A stretch of DNA of 42,104 nt from Phormidesmis priestleyi ULC007. Lineage in GTDB: Bacteria; Cyanobacteriota; Cyanobacteriia; Leptolyngbyales; Leptolyngbyaceae. How positions within the stretch are numbered: the first letter of the stretch is position 1; each line of letters begins with the position of its first letter. The stretch covers positions 164,688-206,791 of the forward strand of contig NZ_MPPI01000007.1 of NCBI RefSeq assembly GCF_001895925.1, in the 5' to 3' direction. Both the position numbers and the translations under genes were made by a program. This document shows, one piece after another, positions 19,164 to 27,723 of the stretch. The notes under the pieces were generated by a model. It did not search any database. It was given only the letters and a program-made list of their open reading frames with translations, and was not told the origin of the DNA.

Positions 19164-21875
19164 ATGACTTCTGCATCTCCTCACCTACCTAATCGCAATT
19201 CTCGTGATGTCTCTAAAGACGCTGCAATTACAAATAATCACCCGCCCCTGATTGACGATCGTACGCCTATCAAATCTACTGCGGTGGAGGTCAGTCGATA
19301 TGGCAATCGAGATGCGCTCTGGAGTCATGAGATCATCGAGCCATCCTCGTTTGGCATTGCCCCTCACCTGCCTGCTGACTCTAGCCTTGTCACTAAAAGT
19401 TCGCTTTCGCCTCCCAAAGGCAAGTTTGCTTCCTTCCTGGCGCCACTGACGCAGGACAGATTTAAAGAAGTCGTCCACGAGGTCGAGCAAAAACTGAGAA
19501 TCGTCAATCAAACCCTCTCAATGCTAGATGCACAAGGGTTTGACACCATCTTAGAAGAGATGCTCAACTCGATCACGACCAAAACTGGGGAGTTGCTCAA
19601 CGCCGATCGCGCCACTATCTATCTGCTCGACGAAGAGAAAAACGAACTCTACACCACAGTCGCTGAGGGCAATCAGGGACGCAGCCTCGAAATTCGGTTT
19701 CCGGTCGATCAAGGCATTGCCGGAGAAGCCGCCACCTCTAAACGTGGGATCAACATTCACTACGACTTTTTTGATGACGATCGATCGGGGCAAGCAAAGA
19801 TTCAGTATCAAAAGACAGGCTATCGAGCCTACACGATGCTGACATTGCCACTGCTCAACGACGAGGGCGATCTTGTAGCCGTCATTCAACTGATCAATAA
19901 GATTAAGCCAGGGTGCGATCGTTCAACGCCTCTCGATGAACGAATTGACTTGCAGGGCTTCACTCACGGCGATGAGCAGCTTTTTGTCGAATTTGCGCCC
20001 TCAATTCGGCTGATTTTAGAGTCGTCTCGATCGTTCTACATCGCGACCCAAAAACAACGGGCAGCCAATGCGCTGATTAAAGCCACTCAATCACTGAGTC
20101 AGAGCAGTTTGGACTTAGATGACACCCTAATGCGAGTCATGGATGAAGCCAAAAAGCTGATGAATGCTGATCGCAGCACCCTTTGGCTGATTGACCGAGA
20201 GCGAAACGAAATCTGGACTCGGGTGGTGATGGCAGACGGCAACTTAAAAGAGCTGCGATTTCCGATCGGGGTTGGCTTCGCGGGTCAAGTCGCTGCCTCT
20301 GGTGAAGTGATCAATATTCCCTTTGATCTTTATGAACACGAGGGAGCCGAAACTGCCAAAAAGACCGATCAAGCCACTGGTTATCGAACTTGTAGCCTTT
20401 TGTGCATGCCCATTCGCAACGCAGATGGCGATCTGATTGGGGTGACTCAACTCGTCAATAAAAACAAACAGGGATACTCTATCAATTACAATCCCCAAAA
20501 TTGGCCCGCAGCACCCGAATTCTGGAAAGCCAGCTTTAATCGCAGCGATCAGGAGTTTATGGCGACCTTCAACATTCAGGCGGGGGTCGCGCTGCAAAAC
20601 GCCAAACTGTTTGAGACGGTCAAACAGCAAGAGCAGATGCAGCGAGACATTCTACGATCGCTCTCCAATGGCGTAATCTCGACGGACAAAGAAGGTCATA
20701 TCATTGCTGCCAACGAAAGCGCCAAGAAGCTATTGGGTTTAGACAGCAATGAGTCGTTAGAGGGAAAATCGATCGCAAATCTTGTTCAAATTGAGAAAGC
20801 AGATTTCTCGAAGTGGTTTGGCATGGCGCTAGCCGACAAAAACCGCCAGCAATATTATCCTGACCAAACCTTGCAGCCCGCTCAAGGAGCAGAACAGCAT
20901 AGCATTAACCTGTCGATTAATACGATCGCCGATGCCAACGACAGCAAAAAAATCTCTGGTGCGCTGGTTGTCATGGATGACATCAGCGATGAAAAGCGCC
21001 TCAAGAGCACGATGTATCGCTACATGACTCAAGAACTGGCAGAGCAGTTGTTAGAAAATCCTGATGCTGCCAAGATGGGGGGCGATCGCAAAGAAGTCTC
21101 CGTTTTGTTCTCCGACATTCGCAGCTACACCTCGCTGACTGAGACGTTAGGGGCCGAAGAAGTCGTCGAACTGCTCAACCAATATTTTGAGTCGATGGTC
21201 GATGCCGTGTTTGCTCACAAAGGCATTCTCGACAAATATATCGGTGACGCAATTATGGCGGTTTTTGGCTCTCCGTTGCCGTTAGACGATCACGAGTGGA
21301 TGTCGGTGCAAACAGCAGTTGAGATGCGTCATCGGCTCATCGACTTTAATGCAAAACGTCAATCAGAAAATAAAAAAACGATCAAAATTGGCATCGGTAT
21401 CAACTCCGATACCGTGATTAGTGGCAACATTGGCTGTAGCAAACGCATGGAATTCACTGCGATCGGAGATGGGGTTAACCTCGGTTCTCGATTAGAAGGA
21501 GCCACCAAAATCTATGGCACCGATATTGTGATTAGCGAGAGCACCTATCGCCCCTGCGCCGATCGCATTTGGACGCGGGAACTCGACTTCATTAAAGTCA
21601 AAGGCAAAAGTAACCCAGTTGCCATTTATGAACTAGTAGGGCTGCGATCGGAAACGGTCTCTGAGCAAAAGCAGCAGGTGATTGAGCACTATGAAAAAGC
21701 ACGACGGCACTACTTAAATCGCAAATTTGCTCACGCAGTTGCCGGATTTGCGACGGTCTTGGAAATTGACAGCCACGACAAAGCAGCGGCTCTACATATG
21801 GAGCGCTGTCAACACTGGCTCAAAAATCCGCCAACTGATGAATGGGACGGCGCTTGGGCGTTGACCGAAAAATAG
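19164..21875 (+). CDS. GAF-GAF-PAS class III adenylate cyclase (CyaB1-type)
   Basis: 903 aa. Makes cAMP from ATP. Domain order: variable N-terminus (1-100), GAF-A (about 115-285), GAF-B (about 305-490), PAS (about 500-610), class III cyclase (about 640-815), and a TPR-like C-terminus (about 830-890). This is the order of Anabaena CyaB1/CyaB2, in which tandem GAFs bind cAMP. GAF-A has the NKxnFx3DE signature (NK then FTHGDE); GAF-B has the related NK...F-x3-DQ. The cyclase has metal aspartates D651 (FSDIRSYT) and D695 (KYIGDAIMAVFG), substrate-specifying K691 and T765, and transition-state N772/R776 (VNLGSRLEG). Lys plus Thr is the adenylate-specific pair of CyaB1. No transmembrane segment is seen, so it is a cytosolic sensor. 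Confidence 0.94.
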   Translation: MTSASPHLPNRNSRDVSKDAAITNNHPPLIDDRTPIKSTAVEVSRYGNRDALWSHEIIEPSSFGIAPHLPADSSLVTKSSLSPPKGKFASFLAPLTQDRFKEVVHEVEQKLRIVNQTLSMLDAQGFDTILEEMLNSITTKTGELLNADRATIYLLDEEKNELYTTVAEGNQGRSLEIRFPVDQGIAGEAATSKRGINIHYDFFDDDRSGQAKIQYQKTGYRAYTMLTLPLLNDEGDLVAVIQLINKIKPGCDRSTPLDERIDLQGFTHGDEQLFVEFAPSIRLILESSRSFYIATQKQRAANALIKATQSLSQSSLDLDDTLMRVMDEAKKLMNADRSTLWLIDRERNEIWTRVVMADGNLKELRFPIGVGFAGQVAASGEVINIPFDLYEHEGAETAKKTDQATGYRTCSLLCMPIRNADGDLIGVTQLVNKNKQGYSINYNPQNWPAAPEFWKASFNRSDQEFMATFNIQAGVALQNAKLFETVKQQEQMQRDILRSLSNGVISTDKEGHIIAANESAKKLLGLDSNESLEGKSIANLVQIEKADFSKWFGMALADKNRQQYYPDQTLQPAQGAEQHSINLSINTIADANDSKKISGALVVMDDISDEKRLKSTMYRYMTQELAEQLLENPDAAKMGGDRKEVSVLFSDIRSYTSLTETLGAEEVVELLNQYFESMVDAVFAHKGILDKYIGDAIMAVFGSPLPLDDHEWMSVQTAVEMRHRLIDFNAKRQSENKKTIKIGIGINSDTVISGNIGCSKRMEFTAIGDGVNLGSRLEGATKIYGTDIVISESTYRPCADRIWTRELDFIKVKGKSNPVAIYELVGLRSETVSEQKQQVIEHYEKARRHYLNRKFAHAVAGFATVLEIDSHDKAAALHMERCQHWLKNPPTDEWDGAWALTEK

Positions 21876-21956
21876 GGTTTGGGGAACTAAGGAACGTGGA
21901 TTTATTAAGGTGTAACTTCTCGCCCTCTCCCTCAGGAGCTACGGTGTACAGCACTC

Positions 21957-22086
21957 TTTGTCGCTGCGTTTGGGTCGGCTTCAGCCCCCTAAATCCCGCA
22001 TTCTGGGGGACTTTGAGCTAAGACTCTGGTTTCAAAGTCCCTCACTCGTGGGGGATTTAGGGGGCAAAAGTCTCGGCGATGACAAA
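21957..22086. mobile_element. MITE-like palindromic element, copy 2
   Basis: 130 bp. Outer ends TTTGTCGCTGCG and CGGCGATGACAAA, then CCCCCTAAATCCC / GGGGGATTTAGGGGG arms and an inner perfect GGACTTTGA/TCAAAGTCC pair. Same architecture as 16380-16536 with diverged ends. Confidence 0.6.
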
Positions 22087-22103
22087 TCAGAGGACTTTTA
22101 CAG

Positions 22104-22130
22104 GTTATTTAATCCACGATCCTAAGTAAA
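22104..22130. repeat. Short intergenic repeat, copy C (TTATTTAATCCACGATCCTAA)
   Basis: TTATTTAATCCACG-A-TCCTAAGTAA here; TTATTTAATCCACG-C-TCCTAAGTTA at 40966-40991 differs at two positions. Shorter matches are present at 3523-3580 and 31015-31080. Confidence 0.55.
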
Positions 22131-22586
22131 GGTTTGATGTATTGGTCAGTATCCTAAAATGGGAGTGTTATCTTTGACGAAAGGCAGTCGCCCGATCGGG
22201 TCATGTGTCGGTTCTAATAATCGACTAGACTACATTCGAGAGGCTCCTAGATATGGGTAGCGATCGCGGATTCCAACGTGCAGTTCGCCCAGCTAAATTG
22301 AAACGATTCATCATTCGTTATAGTTATGCCTAACTCAGATCAACTAATCAACAATGGGCAAGCCTCCCCGGAAGACAACTTCCTCTCTAACCCGCCTGAA
22401 CACAGTTTGAATAACGCTCCTAATTTGGAGAGACTGATTCCTAAAAATCTTAGTCATAACAAAAGAGCAGTCATCGAAAGACTGATTGTGCTGCATCTCT
22501 CACAGACAACCTGAGAGTTAACCCGTTTTGAGTCATTAATCTTTTGAGCGCATTGCGAAATTCATCCGCAGTGCTCTGTAGTCCTA

Positions 22587-22630
22587 CCTAACTGAGTGCA
22601 GTCCCTCGTTCCCACATTGTCTCAGTTAGG
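22587..22630 (+). promoter_or_regulatory. RBS-masking hairpin in the pentapeptide gene leader
   Basis: Perfect 10-bp inverted repeat CCTAACTGAG / CTCAGTTAGG with a 24-nt loop. The 3' arm ends in TTAGG and runs directly into GGA, so most of the Shine-Dalgarno sequence AGGGGA before ATG 22639 is paired when the hairpin forms. Confidence 0.5.
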
Positions 22631-22638
22631 GGAAAAAG

Positions 22639-23328
22639 ATGATGACCAAAGATCAATCCCTCCAGCTTATTCGAGAACTGATCGAGCGCGTTGAGACAGC
22701 CGACACAGACGACTTTTTTGATCTAGCGCTGATCGCAGGGCTAAATCCGCTTCAAGATTTTTCAGAGGCAAATTTAAGCGCGATCGATTTGCGTTCTAAA
22801 AATATGTCGGGTGCTGATTTGGTGAGCGCTCACTTGGTCGGTGCTCATTTGATTAATACTAATTTCACCCAGGCAAACTTGATTAGTGCCAACCTCGCCA
22901 ACACAAATTTGATCAATGCCATTCTCACCGAAGCATCGTTGATTGGTGCAGATTTAGCCTCCGCAAACTTGATGAAAGCGACGATCGTCAGTGCAAACCT
23001 GACAGGCGCAAACCTGACTAATGCAAATCTCAGCTATGCCGATGTCCGTCGCAGCACCTTAACCGGAGCCAAACTCGTCGGCGCAAACTTGAGCGAGGCA
23101 AACTTTGGTCACGCTGATCTGCGCCGTAGCAATCTGGTCAATACAGATTTAAGTGGAGCTAGTCTCTATGGGGTAGACCTCAGCAGCGCTGATTTGCGAG
23201 GAGCCATTCTGATCGACACCGACCTGATTGGGGCAAAAGTTGAGAGAACTTGCTTTGGACAAAACCCAGAGCTTTCTAGAGATCTTCGGCGCGATCTGAG
23301 ACAGCGAGGCGCACTTCTAGACGATTAA
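22639..23328 (+). CDS. Cytosolic pentapeptide-repeat protein
   Basis: 229 aa. Residues about 1-45 are a non-repeat helical cap (DQSLQLIRELIERVE, TDDFFDLALIAGLNP). Residues about 45-200 are tandem A(N/D)Lxx pentapeptides (ANLSAIDLRSK, ANLTNANLSYADVRR and so on), about thirty in number, predicting a right-handed quadrilateral beta-helix. There is no signal peptide, unlike the two lumenal paralogues at 27.7-28.9 kb. Either of two adjacent ATGs could start it. The leader carries a hairpin over the ribosome site. Molecular role unknown; pentapeptide proteins are usually scaffolds or binding proteins. Confidence 0.9.
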   Translation: MMTKDQSLQLIRELIERVETADTDDFFDLALIAGLNPLQDFSEANLSAIDLRSKNMSGADLVSAHLVGAHLINTNFTQANLISANLANTNLINAILTEASLIGADLASANLMKATIVSANLTGANLTNANLSYADVRRSTLTGAKLVGANLSEANFGHADLRRSNLVNTDLSGASLYGVDLSSADLRGAILIDTDLIGAKVERTCFGQNPELSRDLRRDLRQRGALLDD

Positions 23329-23352
23329 GCGCTGATGTACGACTAAGAAGAA

Positions 23353-23426
23353 CCCTCACCCCCAACCCCTCTCCCGCAGGAGAGGGGCTTTCAAGCAATT
23401 TCTGGTTCCCTCTTCTAGGGTGAGGG
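23353..23426. repeat. C-rich palindromic repeat between convergent genes
   Basis: CCCTCACC ... GGGTGAGGG outer arms, with an inner perfect CCCCTCTCC-CGCA-GGAGAGGGG hairpin (23366-23387). A degenerate copy is at 6518-6580. It lies between the ends of the pentapeptide gene and the M16 gene and could act as a two-way terminator, but lacks a T run. Confidence 0.6.
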
Positions 23427-23456
23427 CTGCTTCAGGAAAGTTGCAGATCGGAGCAA

Positions 23457-24755
23457 CTACTCTTGCTTACCCAGTAGATCAATGGCGGCAGCCGGCCCCA
23501 AGACAGAAATATAAGGCTCAACAAAGCAGCGATTTGCTGCTTCTTGAGCCGCTTCTGAGGTTACAGCAGCAACTTCTTGCTGAAAGCGCGTATCAAACTC
23601 AACTCCTAGCCCGATCGTTTCATACCAGCCAAAGATTTGGGCAAGCTGAGAGTTTGTTTGCTTCCCTAGCGCATATTGCCCTAGCATTTTGTTTTGAGAC
23701 GATTGCAACTCTTCGGGTGTAAGACGGGTAGACCGGAGGCGATCGACTTCAGTTTGCAAACCGTCTAAGGCGATCGCGGTATTTTCTGGAGCTGTGCCCA
23801 TATAAACCACAAACTGCGAAGCATCTAATCGAGTCGGATAAAAGGCAGACACTTCATAAGCGAGTCCTCGTTTTTCTCGCAATTCGACGAAGAGGCGACT
23901 AGAGAGTCCGTTGCCTAAATAGGTATTGAGCAGCTTAAGCGCCGTGTAGTCGGATAGATCAAGCGCGTTGGCGTTTACGGATGGAGCCAGATAGCCCAAC
24001 ATCACGATCGACTGCTGCGTGTCCTGCGTTTTGATCACCGTGTGCGGGTCTGACTGAATCGGGGACAAATCTAAAATCGGCAGAGGATCTGACGGCACTT
24101 GCCAATCACCTAAGACTGCTTCAATCTGAGCCACCGCTTCCTCTGGAGCAACTCGACCTGCCACGCTAATCACCAGATTATCTGGACGGAAGTAGGTCTG
24201 ATGATAATGCTGTAAATCTTGCCGCGACAGTTGGGCGACGGTTTCGGCCGTGCCTAGCCCCGAAAAAGCGTAAGGATGCTGCCCATACATGGCAGAGCGA
24301 AGCTGATCGAGCGCGATCGTAAACGGCTGTTCTTGCTGAGAACGAATTGCTTGCAACGTCAAACGACGCTCTAACTCAACTTCTTCTTCGGGAAATGTGG
24401 GCGATCGCAGCACTTCGACCGCCAGCGCCAAAATTTCTGGGAAGTCAGCCGAAACGGTTTTTAAACTCAACAAGAAGTAGTCAGAAGCCGAATCTGTACC
24501 GAGACTTGCGCCGACTGACTCAACCCGTTCAGCAATGTCTAAAGATGAGAGGCGTTCAGTTCCTTTGGGCATGACGGCAGAAACTAGATGGGATAAACCC
24601 GCTTGATGAGAGAGTTCCCATCGACTTCCTGCCCGAATGAAGAGACGCGCCGCAATGATATCAGCCGAGGGATTTTCGACGACCAGAACCACGATGCCAT
24701 TCTTTAAAACGGTGCGGTGGGTCTGGCGACTTTGAGGAATTACGCTAGAGGTCAC
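23457..24755 (-). CDS. M16 family peptidase-like protein, zinc site lost
   Basis: 432 aa, with two M16 half-domains. In place of the HxxEH zinc motif it has H56-L-V-S-A60, so the catalytic Glu and second His are missing. It keeps the C-half signature GLSSRLFVELREKRGLAYEV with the Arg/Tyr pair that the inactive subunit contributes to heterodimeric M16 enzymes. The start is GTG, with AAGGA about 11 bases upstream. It lies 33 bp downstream of the active M16 gene on the same strand, so the two are probably co-translated and form an active/inactive pair. Substrate unknown; processing or degradation of signal or transit peptides is a family-based guess. Confidence 0.92.
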   Translation of the reverse strand: MTSSVIPQSRQTHRTVLKNGIVVLVVENPSADIIAARLFIRAGSRWELSHQAGLSHLVSAVMPKGTERLSSLDIAERVESVGASLGTDSASDYFLLSLKTVSADFPEILALAVEVLRSPTFPEEEVELERRLTLQAIRSQQEQPFTIALDQLRSAMYGQHPYAFSGLGTAETVAQLSRQDLQHYHQTYFRPDNLVISVAGRVAPEEAVAQIEAVLGDWQVPSDPLPILDLSPIQSDPHTVIKTQDTQQSIVMLGYLAPSVNANALDLSDYTALKLLNTYLGNGLSSRLFVELREKRGLAYEVSAFYPTRLDASQFVVYMGTAPENTAIALDGLQTEVDRLRSTRLTPEELQSSQNKMLGQYALGKQTNSQLAQIFGWYETIGLGVEFDTRFQQEVAAVTSEAAQEAANRCFVEPYISVLGPAAAIDLLGKQE

Positions 24756-24788
24756 GAGACGGTTTCCTTGGTGAGTAAAAATTGGCGT

Positions 24789-26072
24789 TCAGAGAGGCTT
24801 GATCACGATCGCCGCGTAGTGATAGGGCGAAAGATATTGACTCGCTAAGTTTTGCAGGTCTTCAGGGCTAAAGGCTTGAATGCGCTGGGGATAGGTGACA
24901 GATAGTTCTGCCCCGGCGACTGTGTGATAGTAGCCATAAAGCCCTGCCAGTTGACCCGGCGTTTCGGTCGAGAAGGCATAATCGTTTCTCAAAAGGCGTT
25001 TGCTGCGCGCCAGTTCGATTGCACTCACGGGAGTCGTCATCAAAGCTGAGAGGCGATCGCAGATCAGTGCTTCTACTCGCTCTAGATTTTCTGGCTCTAG
25101 CCATGCGGTGATCGTAAACAGACTCGATTCTCGCTGCATTGAAAAGCTGCTGCCGACTGCTTGCACGAGTTGCCGATCTTCTCGCAGTTCTTGCACAAGT
25201 CGAGCCGATTGACTTTCTGCCAGTAGCACCGAGATCAGGTCTAGCCCATAAGCATTTTGAAGCGGATCGTCATCCACACCCGGAGCCATCCACGCCATCA
25301 TTAATCGCGCCTGTTCGAGGCGAGGCAACCGCAACTCTTGCCGACGAATGCCCACGATCGGAGGTTCGGCTTCTGGCTCTGAATGCGGACAGGTGAGCGG
25401 AGACGGGAACGCGGGGAACGATCGCTCTACCCACTTAATGGCATCATCTTGAGCGACATCTCCAACAATCACCACTGCCATATTGTGGGGCTGATAGTGA
25501 GCGCGGTGGAAGCGCCGCATCTCGTCGGGCGATCGCTGCATCAAAATCTCTTCGGTGCCTAAAATCGGCCGCCCGTAAGGGTGACGTTGATAAACGCTCT
25601 CAGCCAGCGCCTCAAATGCGATGCAATCTGGACTGTCATAGGTTTGCCGAATCTCTTCGAGGACGACATCGCGCTCTCGATCGAACTCATCATCGGGAAT
25701 CGCTGCATTTAAGAGCAATTCGCCCAAATAGGGTAGGGTGTCGCCGAGATATTGAGAGGCTGTCGTCATAAAAAAGTGGGCATAGTCATGACTCGTTGCA
25801 GCATTGGTCATGCCACCCCGGTTTTCGATCACTTCGTCAAAACTGCCAGGAGGAAGTCGATCGGTGCCCTTAAAAATCATGTGTTCTAAGAAGTGCGCCA
25901 TACCTGACCACTGATCAGGCTCGACGATCGCGCCTGCTTTGACCCACACATCGACTGCTGCGACTCCGGTTGCGGGAACCTGTTGATGAATCAACGTCAG
26001 CCCACTCTCTAGCTTGAGGATCTTGGCTGGAAATGGAACAACGGTAGACCGTGATAACTGATTTAAATTCAA
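24789..26072 (-). CDS. M16 family zinc metallopeptidase, catalytic subunit
   Basis: 427 aa. The zinc-binding inverted motif is intact: H60-F-L-E-H64 in MAHFLEHMIFKGT, with Glu140 (VVLEEIRQTYDSP) as third ligand 76 residues on. The C-terminal half has LISVLLAESQSARLVQELRED. The only reasonable start is TTG at 26072, since an in-frame TGA lies just upstream and there is no ATG before the zinc motif. No signal peptide is evident, so it is cytosolic. It is first in a two-gene unit with its inactive partner. The 6S RNA terminator is about 250 bp upstream, so it must have its own promoter in 26073-26318, where the sequence is A/T-rich. Confidence 0.93.
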   Translation of the reverse strand: MNLNQLSRSTVVPFPAKILKLESGLTLIHQQVPATGVAAVDVWVKAGAIVEPDQWSGMAHFLEHMIFKGTDRLPPGSFDEVIENRGGMTNAATSHDYAHFFMTTASQYLGDTLPYLGELLLNAAIPDDEFDRERDVVLEEIRQTYDSPDCIAFEALAESVYQRHPYGRPILGTEEILMQRSPDEMRRFHRAHYQPHNMAVVIVGDVAQDDAIKWVERSFPAFPSPLTCPHSEPEAEPPIVGIRRQELRLPRLEQARLMMAWMAPGVDDDPLQNAYGLDLISVLLAESQSARLVQELREDRQLVQAVGSSFSMQRESSLFTITAWLEPENLERVEALICDRLSALMTTPVSAIELARSKRLLRNDYAFSTETPGQLAGLYGYYHTVAGAELSVTYPQRIQAFSPEDLQNLASQYLSPYHYAAIVIKPL

Positions 26073-26318
26073 AATTCAGTTTCGACCCGATTAATTGTTT
26101 GAGTAAACAAAATTAAAGAAGTGTTGACTTTATTGTGCTAATTCTTAGTAGAAAAAAGGACACAAAATATCGATTCGCTAACCCTTCAATCCTCTGTATT
26201 CTAGACTACTTTGCTCAAGAGATAGACGACTAAAGTCTCAAGCTAAATGAAGATAAATTACCAAATGTCATAAAATTCTCACATTAATATTTTTATGACT
26301 TTGCTTAAAGTTTCTAAT

Positions 26319-26348
26319 AAAAATTCCCCCACTAGTCTAGTAAGGGAA
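26319..26348 (-). terminator. Rho-independent terminator of the 6S-like RNA
   Basis: On the minus strand UUCCCUUACUA / UAGUGGGGGAA forms an 11-pair stem (two U-G) with a tiny loop, followed by UUUUU. The T run exists only on the minus-strand transcript, which fixes the direction of the RNA gene. Confidence 0.8.
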
Positions 26349-26359
26349 GCCATTCGATA

Positions 26360-26546
26360 GAAGTTCACCGCAACGCCGTTTTACCTCAGTTTTTGACCTG
26401 GTGCGAAACCAGGTGGGAGTCGATCGTCAGACTTAAAGTTTCCGGGTACAAGCCCGGTCTACTGCTGCCAGACGTAATTAGATTCCCTTATTGAAAAGCA
26501 AGATCATAAAACATTATTGGCAGTCACCAACGCCGCAGTGAACTTC
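26360..26546 (-). ncRNA. ssrS: Candidate 6S RNA (ssaA/ssrS) downstream of purK
   Basis: No reading frame. The ends pair: GAAGUUCACUGC (26546 leftwards) with GCGGUGAACUUC (ending 26360), 12 pairs including a U-G that works only for the minus-strand RNA (the + strand would give C-A). The span is 187 nt, close to the 184 nt of E. coli 6S RNA. Internal hairpins are CCGGG/CCCGG near the apex and a perfect ACCUGGU/ACCAGGU in the 3' half, the place where E. coli 6S RNA also has a hairpin; nearby UUUAAGUCUGACGA resembles the UUAAAACUGCGACGA of E. coli. In cyanobacteria the 6S gene is known to lie by purK, as here. 6S RNA binds RNA polymerase holoenzyme. Exact ends are estimates; another structured RNA is possible. 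Confidence 0.72.
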
Positions 26547-26592
26547 TCTCATTCTAATGGTTGAGGGAATGAATGGGTATCAAACAGCCACT

Positions 26593-27723
26593 TTAAGTTC
26601 TGTACCAAATGGACTCGATCGTGTGACCAATCTCGATCGCTCGTTGACGTAAATCAGAGGCGCTTTCTAGCAAAACCGTGACGTGCCCCAGCTTACGCCC
26701 CAGACGCGATTCGGTCTTGCCATACCAATGCACCACCGCTCCTGGAATCTCGGCGAGTTGTTGCCGCTTGTCTAAATAATCGCTCTCAGATTGTTCGTAT
26801 CCAAGCAGATTGATCATCACTGCCCCCTCACAGGTCAGAGCCGGACTGCCCAGAGATAGACCACACACTGCCCGAAGTTGCTGCTCGAATTGGGAAGTCA
26901 CGCAGGCATCGATCGTATAGTGTCCTGAGTTGTGAGTTCGAGGCGCAATCTCATTTACCAAAATCTTTCCTTCAGGGGTGAGAAATAGCTCAATGCCAAA
27001 AATGCCGACGAATTGCAGATTATCTAAAAGGGTATGCGCGATCGTCTCCACTTCCCTCACGATGGAGAGCGGCAGATCGGCAGGGGCAACGACGCGACGA
27101 CACACCTGATCTTCTTGCTGGGTTTCGACGACGGGATAGACGACGATTTCGCCCGTGAGCGATCGGGCTGCCATCACCGCGAGTTCTCGGTCAAACGGAA
27201 CGAATTCTTCAACCAACAAAGGCTGATCGTTGAGAGTTTTGAGAATGGCTTCAAGTTCTTCAGCCGTTTTGAGAATAAAGGTTCCTTGTCCGTCATAGCC
27301 GTGACGACGGGTTTTAAGCACGATCGGAAATTCAGTCGTTTGCAGCAAAGAACCTGTTTCTAAAGCAAAAAAGTTTGGGGTAGGAAGCTGACGATCGCGC
27401 AAATAGCAACGCTGGTCATATTTATCCAACAATGGTTTAAGCGCATCTAAACTGGGACGAAAGCAAACGCCTTGCTTTTCTAGTTTGAAGAGGGCATCTA
27501 AATCGACAAACTCGTTTTCAAAGGTAATGACATCACAACGCGCCGCGAGGTGAGCTGTCGAGTCAGCATCGTCGATCGCTGCAAAAATGGTTTGAGTGGC
27601 GATCGAGACCGCTGGATCGGTTGGAGACGGCGTTTGAATAATTAGTTCAACATCCAACTTTTTAACCGCGTCTGCCATCATCCAAGCAAGTTGCCCGCCG
27701 CCGATTACACCAACTCGCTTCAT
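26593..27723 (-). CDS. purK: N5-carboxyaminoimidazole ribonucleotide synthase PurK
   Basis: 376 aa. ATP-grasp enzyme that carboxylates aminoimidazole ribonucleotide with bicarbonate in purine synthesis. Visible: N-terminal VGVIGGGQLAWMM, FENEFVDLDAL, the ATP-grasp core with VLKTRRHGYDGQGT and LVEEFVPFDRELAVMAAR, then GIFGIELFL and NEIAPRTHNSGHYT. The ATG overlaps the stop of the upstream pentapeptide gene by four bases (ATGA), so translation is probably coupled. The 6S-like RNA begins about 47 bp after its stop on the same strand. Confidence 0.97.
   Translation of the reverse strand: MKRVGVIGGGQLAWMMADAVKKLDVELIIQTPSPTDPAVSIATQTIFAAIDDADSTAHLAARCDVITFENEFVDLDALFKLEKQGVCFRPSLDALKPLLDKYDQRCYLRDRQLPTPNFFALETGSLLQTTEFPIVLKTRRHGYDGQGTFILKTAEELEAILKTLNDQPLLVEEFVPFDRELAVMAARSLTGEIVVYPVVETQQEDQVCRRVVAPADLPLSIVREVETIAHTLLDNLQFVGIFGIELFLTPEGKILVNEIAPRTHNSGHYTIDACVTSQFEQQLRAVCGLSLGSPALTCEGAVMINLLGYEQSESDYLDKRQQLAEIPGAVVHWYGKTESRLGRKLGHVTVLLESASDLRQRAIEIGHTIESIWYRT

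Larger units (their letters stand above)
21876..22638. other. 763-bp intergenic region with repeats and doubtful small ORFs
   Basis: Holds palindromic element copy 2 (21957-22086), short repeat copy C (22104-22130) and the hairpin at 22587-22630. Two small frames overlap by 8 bases: 22253-22333 (26 codons, basic, GAGAGG about 15 bases upstream) and 22326-22514 (62 codons, polar). Neither resembles anything I know; I leave them uncalled. Confidence 0.5.

Noticed and set aside
22326-22514. 62-codon frame before the pentapeptide gene
   Set aside because: Polar sequence without motif, no clear ribosome site, in a repeat-rich gap; no support beyond being open.
26360-26546. Reading the structured RNA on the plus strand or as a riboswitch
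   Set aside because: On the plus strand the closing stem has a C-A mismatch and there is no T-run terminator. The terminator 250 bp before the M16 start could suggest a riboswitch, but length, pairing of the ends and purK linkage fit 6S RNA better.
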